From: Pseudomonadota bacterium
GTDB taxonomy: Bacteria; Pseudomonadota; Gammaproteobacteria; Burkholderiales; Sulfuricellaceae
Direction: 5' to 3'
Length of the DNA: 8,163 bases
Assembly (NCBI GenBank): GCA_021783895.1
Contig: JAJXTJ010000038.1
Location: 1-8,163 of the forward strand
Part shown: positions 1 through 4,922 of the stretch, piece after piece
Layout of the letters: the number at the start of each line of letters is the position of its first letter
Position numbering within the stretch: position 1 is the stretch's first letter
Program-made: the position numbers and the translations under genes
Notes under the pieces: generated by a model
What the model saw: only the letters and a program-made list of their open reading frames with translations
Told to the model about the DNA's origin: nothing
Database searches by the model: none

Positions 1-489
1 GAACTGAGCGCCGTACAGATCGACAAAAGCACCATCTCTTTCGTTTCCAAGCAGATGAACGTGCCGGTCGAAGGCGCCTTCAAGAAATTCGCCGCGCAGA
101 TCAGCCTCGACCCGGCCAGGCCAGAATCAGGGCGCGCCCGGATCGAGATCGACCTGGCCAGCATCGATGTTGGCAGCACCGAGGCAAACGATGAGGTCAA
201 AGGCAAAAACTGGTTCAACACCCGCGAATTTCCCAAGGCCAGCTTTGCCTCAAACGCGGTCAAGGCGCTCGGAGGCGGACGTTTCGAAGCGACCGGCAAG
301 ATGACCATCAAGGGAAAAACGCTGGAGTCCCATGCACCTTTCACCCTCAAACAAGAAAAGGGCGTCCTGGTTCTGGACGGAACCTTTCCCCTCAAGCGCC
401 TCGACTACGGCATCGGCTCCGGCACGTGGAGCGACACCTCGGTGGTCGCCGACGAAGTCCTGGTCAAGTTCCATTTTGTTTTGAAGTAG
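1..489 (+). CDS. YceI-family protein, 5'-truncated by window edge
   Basis: The reading frame is open from base 1 to the TAG at 487-489, giving 162 visible residues; the true start and any signal peptide lie outside the window. The protein has the YceI (PF04264) pattern: an early strand with ISFVSKQMNVPVEGAF, then IDLASIDVG, an NWFNTREFPKASF segment (the family's 'FL/FDT..YP..TF' block), a GKMTIKGKT block and a VADEVLVKFHFVL end. Known members are secreted or periplasmic lipocalin-like beta barrels that bind isoprenoid-type lipids, for example ubiquinone-like molecules; the ligand here is unknown. It sits 26 bp upstream of a second yceI-family gene in the same direction, so the two are probably cotranscribed. 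The internal ATG at 55 is not a credible start, because the conserved first strand lies upstream of it. Confidence 0.88.
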   Translation, partial: ELSAVQIDKSTISFVSKQMNVPVEGAFKKFAAQISLDPARPESGRARIEIDLASIDVGSTEANDEVKGKNWFNTREFPKASFASNAVKALGGGRFEATGKMTIKGKTLESHAPFTLKQEKGVLVLDGTFPLKRLDYGIGSGTWSDTSVVADEVLVKFHFVLK

Positions 490-503
490 ACCCCACCATT
501 AAC

Positions 504-509
504 AGGAGA
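504..509 (+). promoter_or_regulatory. Ribosome binding site of second yceI gene
   Basis: AGGAGA lies 6 nt upstream of the ATG at 516. It fixes that start rather than the upstream in-frame ATG at 426, which lies inside the preceding gene and has no comparable site. Confidence 0.8.
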
Positions 510-515
510 AATACC

Positions 516-1082
516 ATGAAAAATCTCGCCATTCTCGCCTTTGCCGCTTCCCTTTCATCCGCCGCTTTCGCTGCGCCTGAAACCTATGTCATCGACGGCA
601 CGCATACCCTCCCGCGCTTTGAATACAACCATATGGGCTACTCCACCCAAGTCAGCCGTTTTGACAAAACCAGCGGCAAAATCACCCTGGACCGCGCCGT
701 CAAGACCGGCTCTGTCGATGTAGTGATCGACGCCAAATCCGTGGATACCGGCTACGCTCTTCTCAACGAGCATATCCAGGGAGAGGATTTCTTCGATACC
801 GCGAAATACCCGACCATCACTTTCAAGTCCAGCAACATGAAATTCGATGGCGACAAGCTGGTCGCGGTGAATGGCGACCTGACCGTCAAGGGCGTGACCA
901 AGCCGGTGACGCTCACCGTGACCTCCTTCCTGTGCATGCCCCACCCCATGCTCAAGAAAGACGCCTGCGGCGCCAACGCCACCGCCAAAATCAAGCGATC
1001 CGACTTCAACATGGGCAAATATGCGCCTTTAGTGAGCGACGAAGTAACGCTGACCATCCCCGTTGAGGCGATCAAGGAATAA
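516..1082 (+). CDS. YceI-family periplasmic protein with signal peptide
   Basis: This gene encodes 188 aa, close to the roughly 190 aa of E. coli YceI. Residues 1-19 form a Sec signal peptide: MKN, a hydrophobic stretch, then AFA before A20, a good signal peptidase I site, so the mature protein is predicted to be periplasmic. The YceI fold follows: YVIDGTHT (24-31), GYSTQVSRFD (41-50), SVDTG (75-79), DFFDTAKYPTITF (91-103), GDLTVKGVTKPVTL (120-133) and a closing EVTLTIPVE (176-184). Family members bind long-chain isoprenoid lipids. The region at 138-152 contains two cysteines (C140 and C151) that could form a periplasmic disulfide; this is an inference. The start at 516 is supported by AGGAGA 6 nt upstream and by the signal peptide. 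The gene follows a paralogue by 26 bp, which suggests an operon. Its substrate cannot be read from sequence. Confidence 0.92.
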   Translation: MKNLAILAFAASLSSAAFAAPETYVIDGTHTLPRFEYNHMGYSTQVSRFDKTSGKITLDRAVKTGSVDVVIDAKSVDTGYALLNEHIQGEDFFDTAKYPTITFKSSNMKFDGDKLVAVNGDLTVKGVTKPVTLTVTSFLCMPHPMLKKDACGANATAKIKRSDFNMGKYAPLVSDEVTLTIPVEAIKE

Positions 1083-1096
1083 ACCGCTATGGTTTG

Positions 1097-1130
1097 GCGG
1101 AAGCCGACAAAGTTGGCTTCGCACAATTTT
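1097..1130 (+). terminator. Possible Rho-independent terminator after the yceI pair
   Basis: A stem pairs GCG(g)AAGCC at 1097-1105 with GGCTTCGC at 1115-1122. Further pairs towards the loop include a G-T wobble, and the loop is AAA. ACAATTTT follows at 1123-1130. The stem is strong, but the T run is only four bases and one base is bulged. It could be a terminator or an attenuator between yceI and the CDGSH gene. Confidence 0.45.
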
Positions 1131-1163
1131 CAGCAAGTCATCATCTTAACAAGGAGTTTCATC

Positions 1164-1409
1164 ATGTCAGACAAGCAACCCGTTATCGCCCAAAAATCCC
1201 CCTTTGCCGTGGAAGTCGAAGCCGGCAAGAGTTACTGGTGGTGTTCCTGCGGCAAAAGCACGACACAGCCATTTTGCGATGGCAGCCACAAGGGCAGCGA
1301 TTTCGCTCCCGTCGAACACAAGGCGGAAAAAGCGGGAACGGTTTATTTTTGCGGATGCAAGCACTGCGCCAGCGGCGTAACCTGCGACGGCAGCCACCAG
1401 AAGCTCTGA
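1164..1409 (+). CDS. Small protein with two CDGSH-type iron-sulfur motifs
   Basis: This 81-aa protein carries two CDGSH-type motifs. The first is C27-S-C29 to C38-D-G-S-H42 and fits the consensus CxC-x2-(S/T)-x3-P-x-C-D-G-S-H. The second is C63-G-C65 to C74-D-G-S-H78 and keeps all three cysteines and the histidine expected to hold a [2Fe-2S] cluster. It has Cys68 where the consensus has Ser/Thr and Val72 where it has Pro. Known CDGSH proteins carry redox-active, labile [2Fe-2S] clusters with 3Cys-1His coordination. Tandem-motif bacterial versions are common, and their physiological role is mostly undefined. No signal peptide is seen, so it is cytoplasmic. AAGGAG at 1151-1156, 7 nt before ATG 1164, fixes the start over in-frame upstream codons. 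Proximity to the rubredoxin cluster suggests a redox role, but the two are on opposite strands. Confidence 0.9.
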   Translation: MSDKQPVIAQKSPFAVEVEAGKSYWWCSCGKSTTQPFCDGSHKGSDFAPVEHKAEKAGTVYFCGCKHCASGVTCDGSHQKL

Positions 1410-1413
1410 TTCC

Positions 1414-1439
1414 AATTCTTGGCATAAACGCCAATAATT
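1414..1439 (+). terminator. Weak hairpin after CDGSH gene, possible terminator
   Basis: TTGGC (1419-1423) pairs with GCCAA (1430-1434) around the loop ATAAAC. An outer AATT/AATT pairing lies at 1414-1417 and 1436-1439 across one mismatch. The following bases are AT-rich (TAATTATT) rather than a T run, so termination is possible but weak. The much stronger palindrome at 1450 may do the job instead. Confidence 0.3.
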
Positions 1440-1449
1440 ATTGCATCGC

Positions 1450-1504
1450 GCAGGAGCGGCCTTGGCCGCGATATGGCGGCTATCGCGGCCAAGGCCGCTC
1501 CTGC
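1450..1504. repeat. REP/BIME-like perfect palindrome (24-bp arms, 7-bp loop)
   Basis: The left arm (1450-1473, beginning GCAGGAGCGGCCTTGGCC) is exactly complementary to the right arm (1481-1504), around TGGCGGC at 1474-1480. 'AGGAGCGGCCTTGGCCGCGA' resembles the REP units scattered between genes in Pseudomonas, Xanthomonas and related proteobacteria; two units in inverse orientation would make a BIME. It lies between convergent genes (CDGSH on +, reductase on -), where it could act as a bidirectional terminator or protect mRNA 3' ends. Its final base is also the last base of the reductase stop codon (TAG, read on minus at 1506-1504). The palindrome is directly visible; the REP identity comes from recalled consensus. 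Confidence 0.85.
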
Positions 1505-2688
1505 TAAATCATCGTTTTTAACGAGGAATGGAATAATTCCATCACCGGCGGCAACTGCGCGGCAAGCGCATTCTTTTCCGCCGTCACGGCGCCCAGCAGC
1601 GCGAAGCCGAGCAGCTTTCCGTCCGCGCCGCGAAACAATGCCCTGACGCCATCGTTTACTTCCTCGACCTGCCACTCCCCCTGTGCGCCCATATCCGGTG
1701 GCGACACCACGGCCGGGCAGACCGGGGTCTTCACCACCACCGGCATGGCCGGATAGCGCACCGGGGTAGCGTTGCCGGCCAAGGTGGAGGCCAAGGCACG
1801 CGCCGCCTGCATGATGGGCATGACGAAAGGCAGCACCCTGCCTTCCACTTCCGCGCAATCACCCAGGGCGTAGACATGCTCGTCACTGGTCTGCAACGAA
1901 GCATTCACCACGATACCGCGATTGACCTTGATCCCCGCCGCTTCTGCCAACGCATTCCGAGGGCGCAGCCCGACCGCCGACAACACCACATCAGCCGCTA
2001 TGGTTACTCTGTTGTCCAGCGTCAAGCGGAATCCTTCCCCGGCGCGTTCCACCTGCCGGGTGGTTGTGCCGAGATGGAAGCCTATCCCCGCCGCTTCCAG
2101 CTTGCGCTGGATGAATGCCGCAGATGCCGGTGGCAACAAACGTCCCAGCGGCTGCGTGGCAAGGTCGATGACATGCACGTTGTAACCGGCCCCGGCGAGA
2201 TCGTTGGCAAACTCGCAGCCGATCAGCCCGGCGCCGAGTATGGCGATGTTTTTCTTCCCCTCGATGGCCTCGCGGAAGCGCCGGTAGTCGCCATGATCGT
2301 TCACCGACAACACCGCATCCGCCCCATTGCCGTGCAGCGGCAAACGGATAGGGGCGGCGCCCATGGCCAGTACCAGCTTGCTGTAGGGCAGCATTTCGCC
2401 GTTCACCACCACCTGCTTCCGCGTGACATCGATAGCCGTCACCATGGTGTGAGAACGGATCTCCAGCTTGAGTTCCTCCGCCATCTGGGCGGCGCTTTTG
2501 CCCAGCAGCGCATCGGCATCTTTCTTCTGGGCAAACGCATTGGAGAGCATGGGTTTGGAGTAAAAACCGCCGTGATCCGAAGAAAGCATCACGAGCGGTG
2601 TTTCGCCGTCCAGCTTGCGGAACTCGCGGGCCACGGTGTAGCCCGCAAGTCCGCTGCCGATGATGACCACGGGCGGACGGTTCATCAT
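1504..2688 (-). CDS. Rubredoxin reductase-like FAD/NADH oxidoreductase
   Basis: This 394-aa flavoprotein belongs to the pyridine nucleotide-disulfide oxidoreductase superfamily. An FAD-binding Rossmann motif sits at the N-terminus (IIGSGLAG, G11-x-G13-x-x-G16). A second Rossmann motif (LGAGLIG, G152/G154/G157) binds the nicotinamide; the acidic D175 at the end of its second strand favours NADH over NADPH. TSDEHVYALGDC (268-278) is the second FAD contact. There is no CxxC redox pair near the FAD, which fits rubredoxin/ferredoxin reductases rather than glutathione or lipoamide reductases. The region after about residue 320 matches in position the rubredoxin-binding domain of alkane-type reductases. 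Likely reaction: NADH to FAD to rubredoxin. The ATG at 2688 overlaps the rubredoxin TGA (TGATG), with GGTGGAG just upstream, so translation is probably coupled. A second ATG follows at 2685. The stop touches the REP palindrome. Confidence 0.9.
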   Translation of the reverse strand: MMNRPPVVIIGSGLAGYTVAREFRKLDGETPLVMLSSDHGGFYSKPMLSNAFAQKKDADALLGKSAAQMAEELKLEIRSHTMVTAIDVTRKQVVVNGEMLPYSKLVLAMGAAPIRLPLHGNGADAVLSVNDHGDYRRFREAIEGKKNIAILGAGLIGCEFANDLAGAGYNVHVIDLATQPLGRLLPPASAAFIQRKLEAAGIGFHLGTTTRQVERAGEGFRLTLDNRVTIAADVVLSAVGLRPRNALAEAAGIKVNRGIVVNASLQTSDEHVYALGDCAEVEGRVLPFVMPIMQAARALASTLAGNATPVRYPAMPVVVKTPVCPAVVSPPDMGAQGEWQVEEVNDGVRALFRGADGKLLGFALLGAVTAEKNALAAQLPPVMELFHSSLKTMI

Positions 2689-2852
2689 CAGATCTCCACC
2701 ATTTCAAAGTCGGCCTTGGCTACGCCGCACTCGGGACAGGCCCAGCTCTCAGGCACATCTGCCCAGCGCGTGCCGGCGGGAATACCTTCCTTTGGATCTC
2801 CTGCGGTTTCGTCGTAAACATAGCCACATACGATACATTTCCATACTTTCAT
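2688..2852 (-). CDS. Rubredoxin (54 aa)
   Basis: Translating the minus strand from ATG 2852 to the TGA at 2690-2688 gives a 54-aa protein with every rubredoxin hallmark. These are C6-I-V-C9-G-Y-V-Y-D at the N-terminus, a GxPxGTRW loop (23-30), W37, and C39-P-E-C42-G near the C-terminus. The four cysteines bind one iron as Fe(SCys)4, a one-electron carrier. The length is typical. AAGGAG (2864-2859 on the minus strand) lies 6 nt before the ATG. The gene is 45 bp downstream of rubrerythrin, and its stop overlaps the reductase start by one base. It is most likely the carrier that takes electrons from that reductase to rubrerythrin, which lacks its own rubredoxin domain. Other acceptors are possible. 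Confidence 0.96.
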   Translation of the reverse strand: MKVWKCIVCGYVYDETAGDPKEGIPAGTRWADVPESWACPECGVAKADFEMVEI

Positions 2853-2897
2853 TTCCAGCTCCTTAAATGGTCAGGCAATTTCACTTCGCTAGTTATT

Positions 2898-3362
2898 TCA
2901 CTTCAACAGGGCCAACGTATCGCGGTAGTGGTTGGCGTGCTTCTCTTCCACCCTGGCCAATGCCGCAAAGCGCTTGGCGGCTTTTTCCAGAGTGACCCTG
3001 AACTGACGGGCATGCTCTCTGGATTCCGCGATCTGCTCGTCGATTTCCGCCACGGCAGCCTGGTTGCCTTCTTCCTCTGCGGTATGGCGGAATGACGGGT
3101 ACATTTCGGTGTATTCGTGAGTCTCGCCGGCAATCGCCATTTCCAGGCACACGGCGGGCGTCATGGTGCCTGCCGGGTAGAGCAGGTCGAGATGCCCCAA
3201 AGCGTGCCGCACTTCCTGGGCAGCAGTTTCCTCGAACACTTTGGCTGTCTCCACATCGCCCGCAGCGCGGCAGACTTTGGCAAAGAACAGGTATTTGGTG
3301 TGAGCCATCGACTCGCCGGCGAAGGCGGCTTCAATATTCTGGATCGTGGTTGGCGCTTGCAT
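2898..3362 (-). CDS. Rubrerythrin, short form without rubredoxin domain
   Basis: This is a 154-aa ferritin-like diiron protein. The metal-ligand pattern of rubrerythrins is visible: E17 in the first helix (AFAGES), E50-V-R-H53 in the second, E80/E83 in AGETHEY of the third, and E139-E-K-H142 in the fourth. Rubrerythrins reduce H2O2 to water in the cytoplasm with electrons from rubredoxin. Classical forms (about 190 aa) end in a fused rubredoxin domain; this one stops right after the fourth helix (ALLK), and a free rubredoxin is encoded 45 bp downstream. The start is set at 3362 because AAAAGGAG lies 7 nt upstream; the frame extends to a TTG at 3389 without an RBS. The three-gene set with reductase suggests a complete NADH-peroxidase chain, probably controlled by the adjacent oxyR. 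C31 and C72 are not expected metal ligands. Confidence 0.94.
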   Translation of the reverse strand: MQAPTTIQNIEAAFAGESMAHTKYLFFAKVCRAAGDVETAKVFEETAAQEVRHALGHLDLLYPAGTMTPAVCLEMAIAGETHEYTEMYPSFRHTAEEEGNQAAVAEIDEQIAESREHARQFRVTLEKAAKRFAALARVEEKHANHYRDTLALLK

Positions 3363-3369
3363 TTGGTTT

Positions 3370-3377
3370 CTCCTTTT
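3370..3377 (-). promoter_or_regulatory. Ribosome binding site of rubrerythrin gene
   Basis: AAAAGGAG on the minus strand, 7 nt before ATG 3362. It decides the start against the 9-codon longer TTG option at 3389. Confidence 0.8.
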
Positions 3378-3416
3378 ATACGGTTTCAATCATCGTGCGT
3401 TGGGTACACGATTCGC

Positions 3417-3446
3417 ATGGTAAAGAAACGCAATAGATAGGTCTAA
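3417..3446 (-). promoter_or_regulatory. Candidate promoter of rubrerythrin operon
   Basis: On the minus strand, TACCAT (3422-3417) can serve as a -10, matching 4 of 6 TATAAT bases. The poor -35 TTAGAC (3446-3441) lies 18 nt upstream. The -35 region overlaps the candidate OxyR site, as expected for an activator-dependent promoter. The transcript would start near 3410, about 50 nt before the rubrerythrin ATG. Evidence is by eye only. Confidence 0.35.
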
Positions 3447-3475
3447 TTGATTGTTACGATATAATCGATAGCTAT
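3437..3475. promoter_or_regulatory. Candidate OxyR operator upstream of rubrerythrin
   Basis: The E. coli OxyR consensus is two ATAGnTnnnAnCTAT units separated by 7 nt. Here ATAGGTCTAATTGAT (3437-3451) matches 8 of 10 fixed bases and ATAATCGATAGCTAT (3461-3475) matches 8 of 10. The spacer is 9 nt instead of 7. A second ATAG at 3433-3436 precedes the first unit, and ATAGCTAT at 3468-3475 is itself palindromic. It lies between oxyR and the rubrerythrin gene and overlaps the predicted -35. The matches are seen; function is inferred, and the off-register spacing weakens the call. Confidence 0.42.
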
Positions 3476-3486
3476 TTACTATGATT

Positions 3487-3506
3487 GCCTGGCCGATGTG
3501 CCAGGC
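3487..3506 (-). terminator. Hairpin after oxyR, possible weak terminator
   Basis: A perfect 7-bp stem, GCCTGGC (3487-3493) with GCCAGGC (3500-3506), encloses a 6-nt loop just downstream of the oxyR stop at 3512. On the minus strand it is followed by AATCATAGTAAATAG, AT-rich but without a T run. It may terminate oxyR partially or stabilise its mRNA 3' end. Confidence 0.4.
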
Positions 3507-3511
3507 TCCAT

Positions 3512-4447
3512 TTACGACACAACAGCAGACTCGTCCAGCTTGCCCACGCCCGGCAGATTGCAGGCAAGGATCGCCTGATATACCGCCTCCACCGCCTGCG
3601 GGCGAGGAAAGCTCTTGCGCCACGCCAGCGCCACGCGGCGGCTGGGAACGGGGGCAGCAAACGGGCGCACGGCAAGCAGACTGTTATGCTCGGGAATTCC
3701 ATCCGCCGAGGTCGAAGGCAGCACGGTAATGCCCACTCCGGAAGCCACCATGTAGCGGATGGTTTCCAGAGAGCTGCCCTCCAGCGTTTTCTGCATGTTG
3801 TTGCTGCCACGGTTGAGCATCGGGCAGGCCTGCAGCACCTGGTCGCGAAAGCAGTTGCCGCTAGCCAGAAGCAGCACGTCCTCCTCGCTTACCCTGCTGG
3901 CGGGGATTTCTTCATTTTTCAGCCAGGCATGCCCGCTCGGCATAACGATGCGAAACGGCTCGTCGTACACCGCCCGGGTAACCATACCGGCTTCGGCAAA
4001 GGGCAACGACAGCACCACCAGATCCAGCTCGCCGCGCCTGAGAAGATCAGCCAGCTTGAGGGTGTAATTTTCCTGGATCAGCAACGGCATCTGCGGCGCC
4101 CGTTCGCGCAGGATCGGAATCAGTTCCGGCAGGAGATAAGGACCGATGGTGTAAATGGCGCCCAGACGCAACGGCCCCACCAACGGGTCCTTGCTCTGCG
4201 AAGCGACGCGCTTGACCCCCTCCGCCTCCTCCAGCACGCGCTGGGCCTGGGCCACGACCCGCTCGCCGACCGGCGTCAGCGATACCTCACCCGCGCCGCG
4301 CTCGAACAGGGTTACCCCAAGATATTCTTCAAGCTTGCGCACCGCCACGCTCAAGGTCGGCTGACTGACGAAACAGGCATCCGCCGCACGACCGAAGTGC
4401 CGCTCACGAGCGACGGCGACGATATATTTGAGTTCAGTGAGGGTCAT
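3512..4447 (-). CDS. oxyR: OxyR, LysR-type peroxide-sensing transcription regulator
   Basis: This 311-aa LysR-family regulator compares with 305 aa for E. coli OxyR. The N-terminal winged helix-turn-helix (about 1-60) begins MTLTELKYIVAVARERHFGR and continues AADACFVSQPTLSVAVRKLE, the OxyR form of the LysR HTH. The substrate domain follows from about residue 90. The redox switch GNC199FRDQVLQAC208 keeps both cysteines, with the spacing and numbering of E. coli OxyR; in that protein H2O2 oxidises C199, which then forms a disulfide with C208. This makes it a peroxide sensor rather than a generic LysR protein. The start at 4447 is chosen because MTLTELKY is the family start and GAAGG lies 5 nt upstream; the frame extends 7 codons to a TTG. 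Unusually for LysR genes, the likely target cluster (rubrerythrin, rubredoxin, reductase) lies downstream on the same strand. Confidence 0.95.
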   Translation of the reverse strand: MTLTELKYIVAVARERHFGRAADACFVSQPTLSVAVRKLEEYLGVTLFERGAGEVSLTPVGERVVAQAQRVLEEAEGVKRVASQSKDPLVGPLRLGAIYTIGPYLLPELIPILRERAPQMPLLIQENYTLKLADLLRRGELDLVVLSLPFAEAGMVTRAVYDEPFRIVMPSGHAWLKNEEIPASRVSEEDVLLLASGNCFRDQVLQACPMLNRGSNNMQKTLEGSSLETIRYMVASGVGITVLPSTSADGIPEHNSLLAVRPFAAPVPSRRVALAWRKSFPRPQAVEAVYQAILACNLPGVGKLDESAVVS

Positions 4448-4550
4448 GTCAGCCTTCAGCGCGGGCAAGCATAAACCCGCCGAAAAATTGCTACGATAGC
4501 CAGTTCCCAGCGCTGCTGTCCACCCATTTCAAGGCTCATCACCAGACTCC

Positions 4551-4590
4551 CAAAAAATATAAGGATTTTCCCTATTGCGCAAAAAATATA
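4551..4590. repeat. 11-bp direct repeat CAAAAAATATA, two copies
   Basis: Exact copies at 4551-4561 and 4580-4590, 29 bp start to start, about three helical turns. This could be a pair of sites for an AT-preferring regulator or nucleoid protein, but low complexity makes chance plausible. Confidence 0.55.
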
Positions 4591-4603
4591 TTAGCCGCAC
4601 CTT

Positions 4604-4689
4604 ATCGAACATTACATCTAATTGACACATTGCTCCTGTCGAGATAAAAACACGCTCCAATGCAGACCAATCCGCCTCCATCGAACATT
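4604..4689. repeat. 10-bp direct repeat ATCGAACATT, two copies
   Basis: Exact copies at 4604-4613 and 4680-4689 flank the TTGACA promoter candidate, one upstream of the -35 and one downstream of the -10. That placement would suit a looping repressor. Function is not shown. Confidence 0.5.
4622..4650 (+). promoter_or_regulatory. Candidate sigma-70 promoter for kinase remnant/response regulator
   Basis: A perfect -35 TTGACA (4622-4627) is followed after 17 bp by TAAAAA (4645-4650), which matches 4 of 6 TATAAT bases. Transcription would begin near 4657, about 50 nt before the remnant start and 265 nt before the response regulator. Confidence 0.45.
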
Positions 4690-4705
4690 CGTAATATGAA
4701 ATGAC

Positions 4706-4920
4706 ATGAGCGAAAGCACCAACAAGCAACGGCTCGACGAAATCACGCAATCCGAGCAGCCGTTAATGAACAGCGAAGCGCGCATGCTGCACGAGTTGAC
4801 GGCGCAACAAATCAAAACTGGAAACGCAGAATCCCTATCTGCGGAAAACGCAGGAGCAGCAAGCCCGGGCAGGGCCTGCGCATTGATGTCAAGCTGCCGC
4901 TGACTCAGTTGGAGCAGTAA
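4706..4920 (+). pseudogene. Decayed sensor histidine kinase (frameshift plus large internal deletion)
   Basis: Three short stretches in three frames look like the two ends of one PAS-type sensor kinase. From ATG 4706 one reads MSESTNKQRL...SEARMLHELTAQQIK. After an extra A in the AAAA run at 4814-4817, the next frame continues LETQNPYLRKTQEQQ from 4818. Joined, these match the common kinase N-terminal signature LHEL-x3-QIELE-x-QN-x2-LR-x2-Q. From about 4855 the third frame reads SSKPGQGLRIDVKLPLTQLEQ and stops at TAA 4918-4920; this resembles the last strand of a kinase ATPase domain ('S.PGxGtxi.v.LPL'). Only about 70 codons remain, so the sensor, dimerisation and nearly all catalytic parts are gone. 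The remnant ends 2 bp before the response-regulator ATG, as expected for a kinase-regulator operon. As it stands, the first frame could express a 65-aa peptide ending at TGA 4901-4903. No clear RBS precedes 4706. Confidence 0.68.
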
Positions 4921-4922
4921 AA

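Larger units (their letters stand above)
4448..4705. other. AT-rich intergenic control region with direct repeats
   Basis: This gap separates divergently read oxyR (-) and the kinase remnant/response regulator (+). Near oxyR there is a short leader hairpin, GCGGG (4461-4465) with CCCGC (4476-4480). GCTACGATAGC at 4491-4501 is a small inverted repeat containing ATAG. The AT-rich core holds two direct repeats: CAAAAAATATA at 4551-4561 and 4580-4590, and ATCGAACATT at 4604-4613 and 4680-4689. No convincing gene lies here; minus-strand frames across 4529-4815 have no RBS and no recognisable protein pattern. It probably carries the oxyR promoter and the plus-strand promoter given separately. Confidence 0.5.

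Noticed and set aside
1450..1504. Palindrome read as a CRISPR repeat or attachment site
   Set aside because: Only one unit pair is present, with no spacer array and no adjacent integrase or cas gene; a REP/BIME explains it better.
1876..2817. Open frame of 313 codons on the plus strand
   Set aside because: Antisense shadow across the reductase and rubredoxin genes, both of which have diagnostic motifs on the minus strand.
3460..3465. Perfect plus-strand TATAAT
   Set aside because: No plausible plus-strand gene follows before 4706 and no -35 is at the right distance; it is better explained as part of the AT-rich OxyR-site candidate.
3485..4474. Open frame of 329 codons on the plus strand
   Set aside because: Antisense to oxyR; its composition is typical of a GC-rich shadow frame and no RBS is seen.
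4491..4501. GCTACGATAGC as an OxyR autoregulatory site
   Set aside because: It contains only one ATAG element and no second half-site at the right spacing, so the match is too short to call.
4529..4815. Minus-strand small frames of 65-73 codons
   Set aside because: No RBS and no recognisable protein pattern; they overlap the kinase remnant, the repeats and the promoter candidate.
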